Notes under the pieces: model-generated
Database searches by the model: none
What the model was told of the DNA's origin: nothing
What the model saw: only the letters and a program-made list of their open reading frames with translations
Made by a program: the position numbers and the translations under genes
Shown: positions 55,016 to 62,930 of the stretch, in pieces
Numbering within the stretch: the first letter of the stretch is position 1
Layout: the number at the start of each line of letters is the position of its first letter
Source: Undibacterium sp. YM2
Lineage (GTDB): Bacteria; Pseudomonadota; Gammaproteobacteria; Burkholderiales; Burkholderiaceae_D
DNA length: 64,000 bases
NCBI RefSeq assembly: GCF_009937975.1
Contig: NZ_AP018441.1
Coordinates: 4,774,001-4,838,000 of the forward strand
Reading direction: 5' to 3'

Positions 55016-55687
55016 ATGATGAGCGCCATTACCAGCAGAACGACCGATGACGGGGTTCGTATTTACAGCAGGCTTTTGCTCAGGTGCTATGACATTCTGA
55101 TTTACCGCTTGTTGGCACCTTATGTGTGGCGCTGCAAGAGCAGGTATTTTGCTGACCTCTATCACCTCATGATGTCGCGCAATCACGCGGATATTGGCGT
55201 TGGTACTGGCTATTTTCTGGACCGCTGTCACTACCAGCCCGGCGAGGTGCGCATAGGTTTATTCGATTTGCAGCAAAACTGCCTGAATTTTACCGCAGCA
55301 AGAATTGCGCGCTTCGAGCCAGAAACTTATCTCTGCAATGCGCTGGAACCAATGCCAACCTCTGCCGCCCGCTTCGACTCAATTGCGCTGGGCGGCATTC
55401 TGCATTGTATTCCTGGTGACATGCTGGAAAAAGGCGCGGTGTTTGATGCCATCAGGCCGCTGATGCATGCTGGCACCCAGGTCTTTGGTTACACCATACT
55501 GAATCAAGACATTACAAAAACCATGCTTAGCCGCTGCGTTTATGCAGTGTTGCACAGGCTCAAAGTCATCAATGGTGATCAGGATTCGGCGGGCCAGTTG
55601 AAGTCAGCATTAGAAAAGCGATTCCAGAACGTTGAAGTCAGCACCGTAGGATGCATAGCATTGTTTAGCGCAAGTACCCCCGTTTAA
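55016..55687 (+). CDS. Class I SAM-dependent methyltransferase
   Basis: A 223-residue methyltransferase. HADIGVGTGYFLDRC is the SAM-binding motif I, VRIGLFDLQQNCLN motif II, and FDSIALGGILHCIPG motif IV/post-region. The N-terminal YSRLLLRCYDILIYRLLAPYVWRCKSRY is typical of polyketide- or small-molecule O/C-methyltransferases. Stop and downstream start abut the SRPBCC gene. Substrate unknown. Confidence 0.82.
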   Translation: MMSAITSRTTDDGVRIYSRLLLRCYDILIYRLLAPYVWRCKSRYFADLYHLMMSRNHADIGVGTGYFLDRCHYQPGEVRIGLFDLQQNCLNFTAARIARFEPETYLCNALEPMPTSAARFDSIALGGILHCIPGDMLEKGAVFDAIRPLMHAGTQVFGYTILNQDITKTMLSRCVYAVLHRLKVINGDQDSAGQLKSALEKRFQNVEVSTVGCIALFSASTPV

Positions 55688-55735
55688 ATGAAGCAGGCAT
55701 TTTCAAATACCGTAAATCAACAAGCGAGAAAGATC

Positions 55736-56251
55736 ATGAAACAGCAAACTACCAGCAGCGCAGTGACCAGCAGCATCATTAAGGCGAATAAAGCCGATGT
55801 CTGGCAAAAAGTAGGCTTTTATGAGCATGTCAAAAAACCGGCATCGTGGTTGTTGAAATTAAGCCTGCCGGTGCCGCAGGAAGTCGAAGGCAAGTATGCG
55901 GCTGTAGGCGATACCTGCCGCTGCAAATATAGTGATGGCGGTTACCTGACCAAAAGAATTACGAATATTGTCGATCAAAGCCGTATCGAGTTTGAGATTA
56001 TCGAGCAGAGTATCCGTTATAAAGACACAATCAAACTATTGGGCGGATATATAGAAGTGGAACAGCTTGACGGTGAGCAGAGTATCGTCCGCATGCTTAC
56101 CTACTATGACAACCGCATTGCCCCAAGGCTGATTTCATCTTACTTTATTGAAAAAGTGATCAAGACCATGCATGAGTTTGTGATCGCGGATATGCAATTG
56201 CAATTGGAAAATGCGACTCAAGACAGCCGTTCTGCTTATGCCAAAGGATAA
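55736..56251 (+). CDS. SRPBCC (START-like) domain protein
   Basis: About 171 residues, probably a START-like hydrophobic-ligand-binding fold: SSIIKANKADVWQKVGFYEHVKKPASWLLKLSLPVP at the start, then a beta-rich middle and a C-terminal helix ISSYFIEKVIKTMHEFVIADMQLQLE. The ATG after GAGAAAGATC is preferred. It lies 48 bp after the methyltransferase and shares its terminator. The pair could act on one small lipophilic molecule, by inference. Confidence 0.65.
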   Translation: MKQQTTSSAVTSSIIKANKADVWQKVGFYEHVKKPASWLLKLSLPVPQEVEGKYAAVGDTCRCKYSDGGYLTKRITNIVDQSRIEFEIIEQSIRYKDTIKLLGGYIEVEQLDGEQSIVRMLTYYDNRIAPRLISSYFIEKVIKTMHEFVIADMQLQLENATQDSRSAYAKG

Positions 56252-56330
56252 ATCTGGCCTCTGCTATCGACCAGCTTCCATGAGATGGACTGGTCAATAG
56301 TCAGAGTAACCTGAAAAGCGCGGCTAAATA

Positions 56331-56361
56331 AGGCGTGAGTATCCACACGCCTCGGTTTTTT
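56331..56361 (+). terminator. Rho-independent terminator
   Basis: AGGCGTG and CACGCCT form a 7-bp stem with an 8-nt loop, followed by CGGTTTTTT. It ends the methyltransferase/SRPBCC transcript. Confidence 0.82.
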
Positions 56362-56380
56362 ACAGCTTAATTATTACAGA

Positions 56381-56725
56381 TTAAATATCACTCTTTGCAA
56401 GCAGCTTTGTAGCTTCTTCAATTGCCCAATTTAATTCTTCCTGCAGGTTTGCCTCTTTGGCGATGTCGTTTAGCATAAGCACGACGGTGTCATCTGGCAT
56501 GCGCGGTTCATGGCTATCGCCTATGCCACGCAAGCACTGGAAGATACGGTGGAAACATTCGTTGATGGCCCGGTATTCGCGGTCTTCATGCTGGGCATGC
56601 AAGTCATGCAAGCTATATTTGCCACGAATCTGCATGGAAAAATAAAAACCGGTATTGATAAAAAACTGCAGGCGTTCTGCGGTGTTAAGGTCGGAAATGT
56701 TAAGGCGGGAAAGCTTATTGCCCAT
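56381..56725 (-). CDS. Hypothetical protein
   Basis: A 114-residue soluble, helical protein: LSRLNISDLNTAERLQFFINTGFYFSMQIRGKYSLHDLHAQHEDREYRAINECFHRIFQCL. GACAGGAGCATC gives a clear ribosome site for this ATG. No family is recognised. It is convergent with the SRPBCC transcript. Confidence 0.65.
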   Translation of the reverse strand: MGNKLSRLNISDLNTAERLQFFINTGFYFSMQIRGKYSLHDLHAQHEDREYRAINECFHRIFQCLRGIGDSHEPRMPDDTVVLMLNDIAKEANLQEELNWAIEEATKLLAKSDI

Positions 56726-56805
56726 GATGCTCCTGTCTAATTTTTTTGCATTCAAATTATAGGAGCATATCATCAGCAATACTAAAGCCTGCATTCTGAT
56801 CCTGC

Positions 56806-58041
56806 TTATGCCACCCGCCAAAACCGCAGCGCCAGTGCTGCCAGTGAAGTGACTGTTGCCATGCCCGTCACGCCTATCCAGCCCCATTGCGCCAGCAGCA
56901 CGCTGCCCAGGGTGGCGCCGGCTGCCATGCCGATGAACATGCCGACAAACAGTACGGCATTGAGGCGGCTGCGGGCGGCGTTGTCTATGCCATAGACTAT
57001 TGTTTGATGAGCGATCAGGGTGCTTTGCACGCCAAGATCAAAGCCTACCGTGCCTATGCCCAGCAGCCACAATTGTGCAGTGGGTGGGAACAGCGGGCTC
57101 AGGTTCATGATGGCGAACGATACAGTGCTGATGCCGGTACCGACCTTGGTGACCAGTTCTGGCCCATGCTTGTCTGCGAGATGGCCAGCCAGCGGTGCTG
57201 CCAGTGCACCTGCGGCACCGGCCAGGCCAAAGGCACCTGCGACTGCACTGCCCATGTGGAAGGGTTCGGCATGCAGCATGACGGCCAGGGTGGACCAAAA
57301 GCCGCTGAAGCCCATCGCCAGCAAGCCTTGCGCCAGTGCCGCACGGCGCAGTTTGCCGTGGCGACGGATGAGATCAAGCAAGGAAGCCAGCAAAGCGCGA
57401 TAGCTCATGGTGGTGGTTGGTGCAAAATGTGGCAGACCACGCCAGACCGCCACGGCAATCAGTGTGACACCTACCGCTGCCAGCACAAACATGCTGCGCC
57501 AGCCAAACTGCTCGGCCACAAAACCACTGACCACACGCGACAGCAGTATGCCCATGAACAAACCTGTCATGACCGTACCCACGACCTTGCCACGGCGCGA
57601 TTCATGCGCGAGAGTGGCCGCAGCTGGCACAATGTCTTGCGCCATCGTCGCTGTCAGCCCTATCGCCAGGCTGGCGAGCAGCAGCAGGCTCAGGGAATGT
57701 GCAGCAGCCATCACCAGCAATGCAGCCACCAGCAAACCAGCCTTGATGAGGATGATATTGCGGCGGTCATGCTTGTCGCCCAGTGGGGCCAGCAGCAAGA
57801 TGCCGAGTGCATAACCGAGCTGCGTGAGTGTGGGCACATAACCCACTGCGACATTGCTGATACCCAAGTCACTCGCCAATATGCCCAGCATGGGCTGGCT
57901 GTAGTACAGCGATGCCACCGACAAGGCAGCACCACAGGCCAGCAAAAATACCAGTGCAGGCGATGGTTGCTGATGTACCTGGGTATCTGACGCCGGTGTT
58001 ATGGCAGTTATATGATTATGCGGATTTTGAATGGAAGACAT
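56806..58041 (-). CDS. MFS transporter
   Basis: A 411-residue twelve-TM major facilitator. ALSVASLYYSQPMLGILASDLGIS, then LLAPLGDKHDRRNIILIKAGLLVAAL (the MFS loop 2-3 motif), then QDIVPAAATLAHESRRGKVVGTVMTGLFMGILLSRVVSGFVA place it in the YnfM/YdhP-like efflux branch (LYYSQP). A LysR gene is divergent, the usual layout of an inducible efflux pump. Substrate unknown. Confidence 0.88.
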   Translation of the reverse strand: MSSIQNPHNHITAITPASDTQVHQQPSPALVFLLACGAALSVASLYYSQPMLGILASDLGISNVAVGYVPTLTQLGYALGILLLAPLGDKHDRRNIILIKAGLLVAALLVMAAAHSLSLLLLASLAIGLTATMAQDIVPAAATLAHESRRGKVVGTVMTGLFMGILLSRVVSGFVAEQFGWRSMFVLAAVGVTLIAVAVWRGLPHFAPTTTMSYRALLASLLDLIRRHGKLRRAALAQGLLAMGFSGFWSTLAVMLHAEPFHMGSAVAGAFGLAGAAGALAAPLAGHLADKHGPELVTKVGTGISTVSFAIMNLSPLFPPTAQLWLLGIGTVGFDLGVQSTLIAHQTIVYGIDNAARSRLNAVLFVGMFIGMAAGATLGSVLLAQWGWIGVTGMATVTSLAALALRFWRVA

Positions 58042-58137
58042 GACTTTCTCTCTGCTTTAACTGATGTCTGGCAGTGTAAGACCCTCGCGTTTCAAACGGT
58101 AGTGGCATGTCACGCAGATTTGTTATACATTTGACGT

Positions 58138-59106
58138 ATGACCAAAACTCTGACCAGCCGCCCGGACAACTCTGCCACCGCCGCCCTCATGGCAGGCGCG
58201 GGCGATCGCATAGAGCTCATGCAAACCTTTGTGCGCATCGTCGAGGCGGGCAATCTGTCTGCTGCGGCAGCGCAACTGGGCACGACTCAACCCACAGTGA
58301 GCCGCCGACTGCAGTCGCTGGAACAATTTCTCGGTGTGCGCCTGTTGAACCGCTCCACCCACAGCATGCGCCTGACAGCCGATGGCGAGCGCTGCTATGA
58401 ACATGCGCGCAACCTGCTGGCAGGCTGGGCGGCCTTTGAGTCTGACTTGCGTGGCACCAATGACGAGCCTGAAGGCGTACTGCGCGTCGTTGCCCCACAT
58501 GCATTTGGCCAGGAACGCCTGGTCAGGCCGCTGGCAGATTACCTGCGGCGCTATCCGCGTGTCTCGGTAGAGTGGCTGCTGCATGACGATACATCGTTGC
58601 AGGACTTTATTTCTGAGGGCATAGACTGCGCCATACAGATAGGCGAGCTAAGAGATACCAACCTGGTCGCCATCAAACTGGCAGAGGTGCCACGCATCGT
58701 GGTGGCGGCACCATCCGTCCTCGCTGGCAGGCCCATGCCGCAACAAGCCATCGACCTGGTCGGCCTGCCGTGGCTGTCGCTACGCACCTTTTATCGTAGC
58801 GAAGTATTTTTGCACCATGTACAAACCGGCGAAATCCAGCGCGTGGCTTTCACCCCGCGCCTGAGCACGGACAACCTGTATGCGCTGCGCATCGCCACGC
58901 TGGAAGGACTGGGTGTCGCCATCGGCTCTACCTGGATACTGGCCGACGACATCGCTGCCGGGCACCTGATACAACTGGCACCGCAATGGCAGGCAACGCC
59001 ACTACCGGTGAACCTGGTTTATCCGTATGCCCGCTTTTACCCGGCGCGGCTGCGCAGGTTTATTGAAGTGATACGGGCCAGTGTGGCTACGGCTTTGCAT
59101 GTATGA
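58138..59106 (+). CDS. LysR-family regulator
   Basis: A 322-residue LysR protein with HTH QTFVRIVEAGNLSAAAAQLGTTQPTVSRRLQSLEQFLGVRLLNRST and effector domain (VLRVVAPHAFGQERLVRPLADYLRRYPRVSVEWLL). It follows the AaeR/CrgA-like subgroup. Divergent from the MFS gene by 96 bp, so it likely regulates it. The -35 region of the first tRNA-like gene lies inside its last codons. Confidence 0.9.
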   Translation: MTKTLTSRPDNSATAALMAGAGDRIELMQTFVRIVEAGNLSAAAAQLGTTQPTVSRRLQSLEQFLGVRLLNRSTHSMRLTADGERCYEHARNLLAGWAAFESDLRGTNDEPEGVLRVVAPHAFGQERLVRPLADYLRRYPRVSVEWLLHDDTSLQDFISEGIDCAIQIGELRDTNLVAIKLAEVPRIVVAAPSVLAGRPMPQQAIDLVGLPWLSLRTFYRSEVFLHHVQTGEIQRVAFTPRLSTDNLYALRIATLEGLGVAIGSTWILADDIAAGHLIQLAPQWQATPLPVNLVYPYARFYPARLRRFIEVIRASVATALHV

Positions 59107-59131
59107 GCTCATGACCTTTATAATCACAACC
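59095..59131 (+). promoter_or_regulatory. Sigma-70 promoter of tRNA-like RNA 1
   Basis: TTGCAT (59095-59100), an 18-bp spacer and TATAAT (59119-59124) lie 7 nt before the first base of the RNA, which would place the transcription start at its 5' end. Confidence 0.65.
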
Positions 59132-59203
59132 GGGAACGGTGGTGTAATGGAAGCATGTCTATCACCAAAGAAGACGGCGCCGGTTCAAACCCGGCCCGTT
59201 CCC
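59132..59203 (+). ncRNA. tRNA-like RNA 1
   Basis: A 72-nt tRNA fold. Acceptor GGGAACGG pairs with CCGTTCCC over 8 bp; the D arm GTGTAATGGAAGCAT keeps A14, G18G19 and A21; the T arm GCCGG-TTCAAAC-CCGGC keeps TTCRA. The anticodon arm is weaker (TCTAT/GAAGA, one A:A mismatch), with loop CACCAAA, so base 33 is A instead of U and the triplet would be CCA. No CCA end is encoded. It is one of three with the same architecture. Confidence 0.75.
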
Positions 59204-59320
59204 TTTCATTCCGTTGTTCCCAACAGTTTGCATTCTCCAACCTTCGCCAACCTTCGCCAATATCGGTGCAAGAGCAAAACCAACCTGCGGCTTTTTGAGC
59301 ACGACGGGCGTGTACCCCGC

Positions 59321-59333
59321 TATAATCGCAACC
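59321..59333 (+). promoter_or_regulatory. Minus-10 box of tRNA-like RNA 2
   Basis: TATAAT (59321-59326) lies 7 nt before the RNA, as for the other two copies. CCGCTATAATCGC is shared with copy 3. The best -35 candidate, TTGAGC at 59295-59300, is spaced 20 bp away, which is long. Confidence 0.55.
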
Positions 59334-59405
59334 GGGAACGGTGGCGTAATGGAAGCGCACTTTCTAGCTAAGAAAGTGGTGCTGGTTCAAATCCAGCCCG
59401 TTCCC
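59334..59405 (+). ncRNA. tRNA-like RNA 2
   Basis: A 72-nt tRNA fold aligned base for base with copy 1. Acceptor GGGAACGG/CCGTTCCC (8 bp); D stem GCGT/GCGC with A14, G18G19 and A21; anticodon stem CTTTC/GAAAG closing loop TAGCTAA (triplet GCU, but A at position 33); T arm GCTGG-TTCAAAT-CCAGC. Stem changes relative to copies 1 and 3 are compensatory (GCC/GGC, GCT/AGC and GTT/AAC in the T stem). No encoded CCA. Confidence 0.8.
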
Positions 59406-59475
59406 ATTTAATTCCCCGGTTTCCACTAGCCTTTCTCCTTCACTATTGGCGCAGGCAAATCATGTCTGTAATTTT

Positions 59476-59512
59476 TTGACCATGTCAGGCAAGCTCCGCT
59501 ATAATCGCCGCC
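59476..59512 (+). promoter_or_regulatory. Sigma-70 promoter of tRNA-like RNA 3
   Basis: TTGACC (59476-59481), an 18-bp spacer and a perfect TATAAT (59500-59505) lie 7 nt before the RNA. This is the best promoter of the three and, with no terminator after the RNA, could also drive the SDR-LRR operon. Confidence 0.75.
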
Positions 59513-59584
59513 GGGAACGGTGGCGTAATGGAAGCGCATTTTCTTTGCAAGAAAAAGGTGTTGGTTCAAGCCCAACCTGTTCCC
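59513..59584 (+). ncRNA. tRNA-like RNA 3, in the leader of the SDR-LRR operon
   Basis: A 72-nt tRNA fold. Acceptor GGGAACGG pairs with CTGTTCCC (one G:U); D stem GCGT/GCGC; anticodon stem TTTTC/GAAAA with loop TTTGCAA, which has a normal U33 and triplet UGC; T arm GTTGG-TTCAAGC-CCAAC. It ends 52 nt before the GTG start of the SDR gene, with no terminator or separate promoter visible between, so it may be cut from that mRNA or be read as a leader structure. Confidence 0.8.
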
Positions 59585-59636
59585 ACTGATTTTTGCGTGG
59601 ATGCGCAAGCGCATTTGACCGGTAAGGATAGCCGCC

Positions 59637-60950
59637 GTGGCATACACAGATGAAGAATTGGGCATCGCCTTGCGGGTACTGCACACCATTGCAAACGATC
59701 CATCACAGATGGATGATCACCCGCAGTTCAAAACCCTGATTGCCAAAATTCAGAAAACCGCCAAGCGTGGCCACCGCCAGGCGCGCGCCAATGCAGCCAA
59801 AGAACAATTGCAACATGCACGCCTGCAAACTGGCCTGGTGCGTGCGCAGCTTCCAGCATCATTGCCGCTGACGCTCAGCGAAGCAACCGCAGGTACATTG
59901 CGTTCACAACGCTGCTATGTCTGCAAGCAGGGTTTTCAGCAACTGCATCATTTCTACCATTCCCTGTGCCCGGTGTGTGCGGACAAGAACTGGCAAAAAC
60001 GGCACCAGCAGGCTGATTTGCGCGGGCGTTATGCACTGGTCACTGGTGGCCGCATCAAGATAGGTTTTGAAACTGCCCTGCATCTGCTGCGCGCTGGTGC
60101 CCATGTCACGCTGACCACGCGTTTTCCACAAGATGCAGCAAAACGTTTTGCTGCCATGCCGGACTATGGCGACTGGCAGGAGCGACTGAACATACAGGCA
60201 CTGGACCTGCGCTGCATCCCTGATGTCGAACAATTCGCCGACAGGCTCAATGCAGAACTGCCACACCTCGACATACTGATCAATAATGCGGCACAGACCA
60301 TCAAGCGGCCCGGCGAATTCTATGCAGCACTGATGTCTGGCGAAGCAACCCCGTGGCTGCTGGAAGCCAGGCAACAATATCTGGGCAATCAGCCTGGCTA
60401 TGCGGATTATTTTCCGCGACATGAGGTCGATATGTATGGGCAGGCGCTGGATAAACGGCCCGCCAACTCTTGGTCGCAACGGCTGCATGAAGTATCAACC
60501 TTTGAACTGCTGGAAGTGCAACTGGTCAATGCGGTAGCGCCCTTCATGCTGACGGCCCGCCTCAAACCAGCCTTGTTGCGTTCACCACATGCACGCCGCT
60601 TTGTGATCCAGGCCTCGGCCATGGAAGGACAATTCAACCGCGACAGCAAGACAGAATTTCATCCGCATACCAATATGGCCAAGGCAGCGTTGAACATGAT
60701 GGTGCGTACCAGCGCCCAGGACTGGGCCCGCGATGGCATCTATATGAACGCCGTGGATACTGGCTGGATTACCGATGAAAAACCCTATCCGCAAGCCATG
60801 CATGTGCGGCAGACCCAGGACTTTTACACGCCGCTGGATGTGACGGATGGCATGGCGCGTTTGCTTGATCCTGTCATCCGTGGCGTCAATGAAACGGAGG
60901 ACCCGCTCTACGGCCATTTCCTCAAGGACTTTGAACCCTATGCCTGGTGA
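59637..60950 (+). CDS. SDR-like protein with N-terminal zinc-ribbon-type module
   Basis: A 437-residue protein. Residues 1-90 are helical and basic (KTLIAKIQKTAKRGHRQARANAAKEQ). C93xxC96 and C111xxC114 form a probable zinc site. A short-chain dehydrogenase fold follows: VTGGRIKIG at 135-143 is a TGxxxGxG motif with one glycine replaced by Lys, and ILINNAAQT is the NNAG variant. The active-site YxxxK position reads TNMAK, so the catalytic Tyr is Thr while the Lys stays. The GTG start has AAGGA 8 nt upstream. It overlaps the next gene by 11 bp. Possibly a non-oxidoreductase SDR acting with the tRNA-like RNAs; this is inference. Confidence 0.8.
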   Translation: MAYTDEELGIALRVLHTIANDPSQMDDHPQFKTLIAKIQKTAKRGHRQARANAAKEQLQHARLQTGLVRAQLPASLPLTLSEATAGTLRSQRCYVCKQGFQQLHHFYHSLCPVCADKNWQKRHQQADLRGRYALVTGGRIKIGFETALHLLRAGAHVTLTTRFPQDAAKRFAAMPDYGDWQERLNIQALDLRCIPDVEQFADRLNAELPHLDILINNAAQTIKRPGEFYAALMSGEATPWLLEARQQYLGNQPGYADYFPRHEVDMYGQALDKRPANSWSQRLHEVSTFELLEVQLVNAVAPFMLTARLKPALLRSPHARRFVIQASAMEGQFNRDSKTEFHPHTNMAKAALNMMVRTSAQDWARDGIYMNAVDTGWITDEKPYPQAMHVRQTQDFYTPLDVTDGMARLLDPVIRGVNETEDPLYGHFLKDFEPYAW

Positions 60951-62130
60951 TACTGCTAAAGCATCTCTTGCCTTGCCTGGTGATGCAATCACTGCTGTCC
61001 AGTGCCCGGTGCACCGCGTCAGCATCACGCCTTGTGATGCTGAAGAGCTGGATCCCTTGCTGCAGCATCTGAGTGCCAATCTAGCAGCCAAGGGCGACCA
61101 GCAATTTCCTCGTGGCACGCTGACCGCCGATGGTCGTCTGGATTTATGCAAGCAAAGCCTGGGAACCAGCCACTGCCTGGCGATCACAGAGGCATTGCAG
61201 CACAATACCCGCGTCCGCAGCCTCATGCTGGGCACCGATGCAATAGGCGATGCTGGTGCAGCAGCGGTGGCTGGCCTCGCCAGCGTCAATCCTCAGCTTG
61301 AGGTTCTTTACCTGGGTTGCAACAATATCGGCCCGGCAGGAGCACATGCGCTGGGCACGACGCTGGCAGGCGGGGCACAAAACATTAGCGGCCTGTGGCT
61401 CAAGCGCAATCCACTAGGCCCGGATGGTGCAACAAGCATTGCCAGCATGTTACGCAGCAACCAGCACTTGCGCGTGCTGGACATGGTCAATACCGATTTG
61501 CGTGCAGAAGGCGTGCGCGCCATCGTTGATGCCCTGTGCAGTGATAACAAGAATCTGCAAAGCCTTTATCTCAGCGGCAACGGTCTGGACGCAGCAAGCG
61601 CAAACGACCTGGCACGTCTGCTGCGCGAAGCGCCACATCTCAAGGCACTCTACCTTAGCGTCAACCGTCTTGGCGATGCAGGTGCAGCATGCATCGCCGA
61701 TGCGCTGCGCCACAACCGCAGCCTGCAAACCCTGGAGCTGGCAAGCAATGGCATAGGCACACAGGGAGCATCTGCCCTGCTGGATGCAGCCCGGCATTCA
61801 GCCTTGCAAAACCTGAACCTCGGTTATGCGCCATCCACCAGGGTGCTGGGTGCACAGGCCAATCACATGGGAGATGAGGGTGCGCTACACGCCGTGGAGT
61901 TGATCAACACCTCTGCGACACTGCGCAGGCTTAACCTGGCCCGCAATAACATCACGGATCAGGGAAATACAGCAGTCATAGATGCTGCGCTACGTAATGG
62001 CGAGCTTATCCAACTGACACTTGATGGCCGCCTGCCAGATGATCTCGCTGCTCAATTAAAACATAATCAGGCTTTATCTGGTGGCGGCAACACTCTGGGG
62101 CAGGCGATGATCAAGAGTGTTTATCGATAA
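60940..62130 (+). CDS. Leucine-rich repeat protein, ribonuclease-inhibitor type
   Basis: A 396-residue cytoplasmic protein. A short N-terminal region is followed by about eight LRR units of 28 residues with the RNI pattern (LEVLYLGCNNIGPAGAHALG, LQSLYLSGNGLDAASANDLA, LKALYLSVNRLGDAGAACIA, LQTLELASNGIGTQGASALL, LRRLNLARNNITDQGNTAVI). RNI-type LRRs form protein- or RNase-binding horseshoes. The ATG overlaps the SDR stop, so the two are translationally coupled. The partner is unknown. Confidence 0.87.
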   Translation: MPGDTAKASLALPGDAITAVQCPVHRVSITPCDAEELDPLLQHLSANLAAKGDQQFPRGTLTADGRLDLCKQSLGTSHCLAITEALQHNTRVRSLMLGTDAIGDAGAAAVAGLASVNPQLEVLYLGCNNIGPAGAHALGTTLAGGAQNISGLWLKRNPLGPDGATSIASMLRSNQHLRVLDMVNTDLRAEGVRAIVDALCSDNKNLQSLYLSGNGLDAASANDLARLLREAPHLKALYLSVNRLGDAGAACIADALRHNRSLQTLELASNGIGTQGASALLDAARHSALQNLNLGYAPSTRVLGAQANHMGDEGALHAVELINTSATLRRLNLARNNITDQGNTAVIDAALRNGELIQLTLDGRLPDDLAAQLKHNQALSGGGNTLGQAMIKSVYR

Positions 62131-62187
62131 AAAATCTACAGGTACAACAAAAGAAATTCTTCTGTTTAAACGAATATGCGGTGAACC

Positions 62188-62793
62188 ATGTTGCCCAATT
62201 ATTATATCTGTACCAGTTGCAATGAAAAACTCTTCTTGCCGTTTCGCGAGGCTTATTACTACCTTGGTTCAGACGCCATGGGGCAATTGATAAGGAATGA
62301 CGACTTGTTCGCGATACCAGTCCGCCCAGCCTGGTGCAAGACTTGTTCGAGCCTGTGTATAGCCGAAGATATTGCCAGCTTGCGTGATTTTGAAAATGCC
62401 TATGGTGCTGTGCGCAATGGCAAGGCAGTGGAATATCCGCTGGAAACAGAGTACATGGATCAGGAGCTGGCGATCAGTGAAATCCAGAGCTATCTGCGCT
62501 GGAGAATGTCGCGTCAACAAAAACCAAGAGCGCTGTGCTGCGGTAGCCATGATTTCTTATACACTGACGTGGAGCAACCTCTGTTCAAGCATGCGGGCTG
62601 CGACTTTGGCTGCATGGAGCCCCGGGTTTTTCTGGGGTCATATTGCGGACACGGCCCCGGCATATCCAGCCCTGCCGATATCCGCATATATAATGCTGAG
62701 GGCGAACTGAAGGGTAAGCTAACCTGGCGCAAGCGTGAAGAGAATGCATGGGATACAGAAATATTGACTTATCCGGTTCAGCCTGAAGAATAA
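62188..62793 (+). CDS. Cysteine-rich hypothetical protein
   Basis: A 201-residue soluble protein. YYICTSCNEKLFLPF and PAWCKTCSSLCIAED are paired CxxC motifs likely to bind zinc, and CCGSHDFLYTDVEQPLFKHAGCDFGCMEP adds more cysteines. No family is recognised. It lies 57 bp after the LRR gene on the same strand and may belong to its operon. Confidence 0.65.
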   Translation: MLPNYYICTSCNEKLFLPFREAYYYLGSDAMGQLIRNDDLFAIPVRPAWCKTCSSLCIAEDIASLRDFENAYGAVRNGKAVEYPLETEYMDQELAISEIQSYLRWRMSRQQKPRALCCGSHDFLYTDVEQPLFKHAGCDFGCMEPRVFLGSYCGHGPGISSPADIRIYNAEGELKGKLTWRKREENAWDTEILTYPVQPEE

Positions 62794-62806
62794 GACCCGT
62801 CAGTCA

Positions 62807-62885
62807 GTAGAGTGCGTCATGCGCACCACTCTCAAAAAAACATCAAAGAAAATTCATAAGAAACGGTACGCACGGCGTACTCTAC
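62807..62885. repeat. Imperfect inverted repeat
   Basis: GTAGAGTGCGTCATGCGCACC (62807-62827) and the complement of 62865-62885 (GTAGAGTACGCCGTGCGTACC) match at 17 of 21 positions around a 37-nt spacer rich in A. The GTAGRGTRCGYCRTGCGYACC type is a common dispersed intergenic palindrome. It may also end the transcript of the preceding gene. Confidence 0.7.
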
Positions 62886-62930
62886 CGCGCATATTAAATT
62901 TAATCGCTGGCTCACTTTTCTAGTGTTGAC

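Noticed and set aside
56887..57990. Long open frame opposite the MFS gene
   Set aside because: Its translation is rich in Gln, His and Cys with no domain, as expected of the antisense of a GC-rich membrane protein gene.
59132..59584. Ordinary tRNA-Trp, tRNA-Ser and tRNA-Ala genes
   Set aside because: The triplets CCA, GCU and UGC could suggest this, but the bodies do not resemble those tRNAs, tRNA-Ser needs a long variable arm, two copies lack U33 and the acceptor has 8 bp.
59132..59584. CRISPR-like array
   Set aside because: The repeated parts are structured tRNA arms spaced by about 180-200 bp, not short regular direct repeats with unique spacers.
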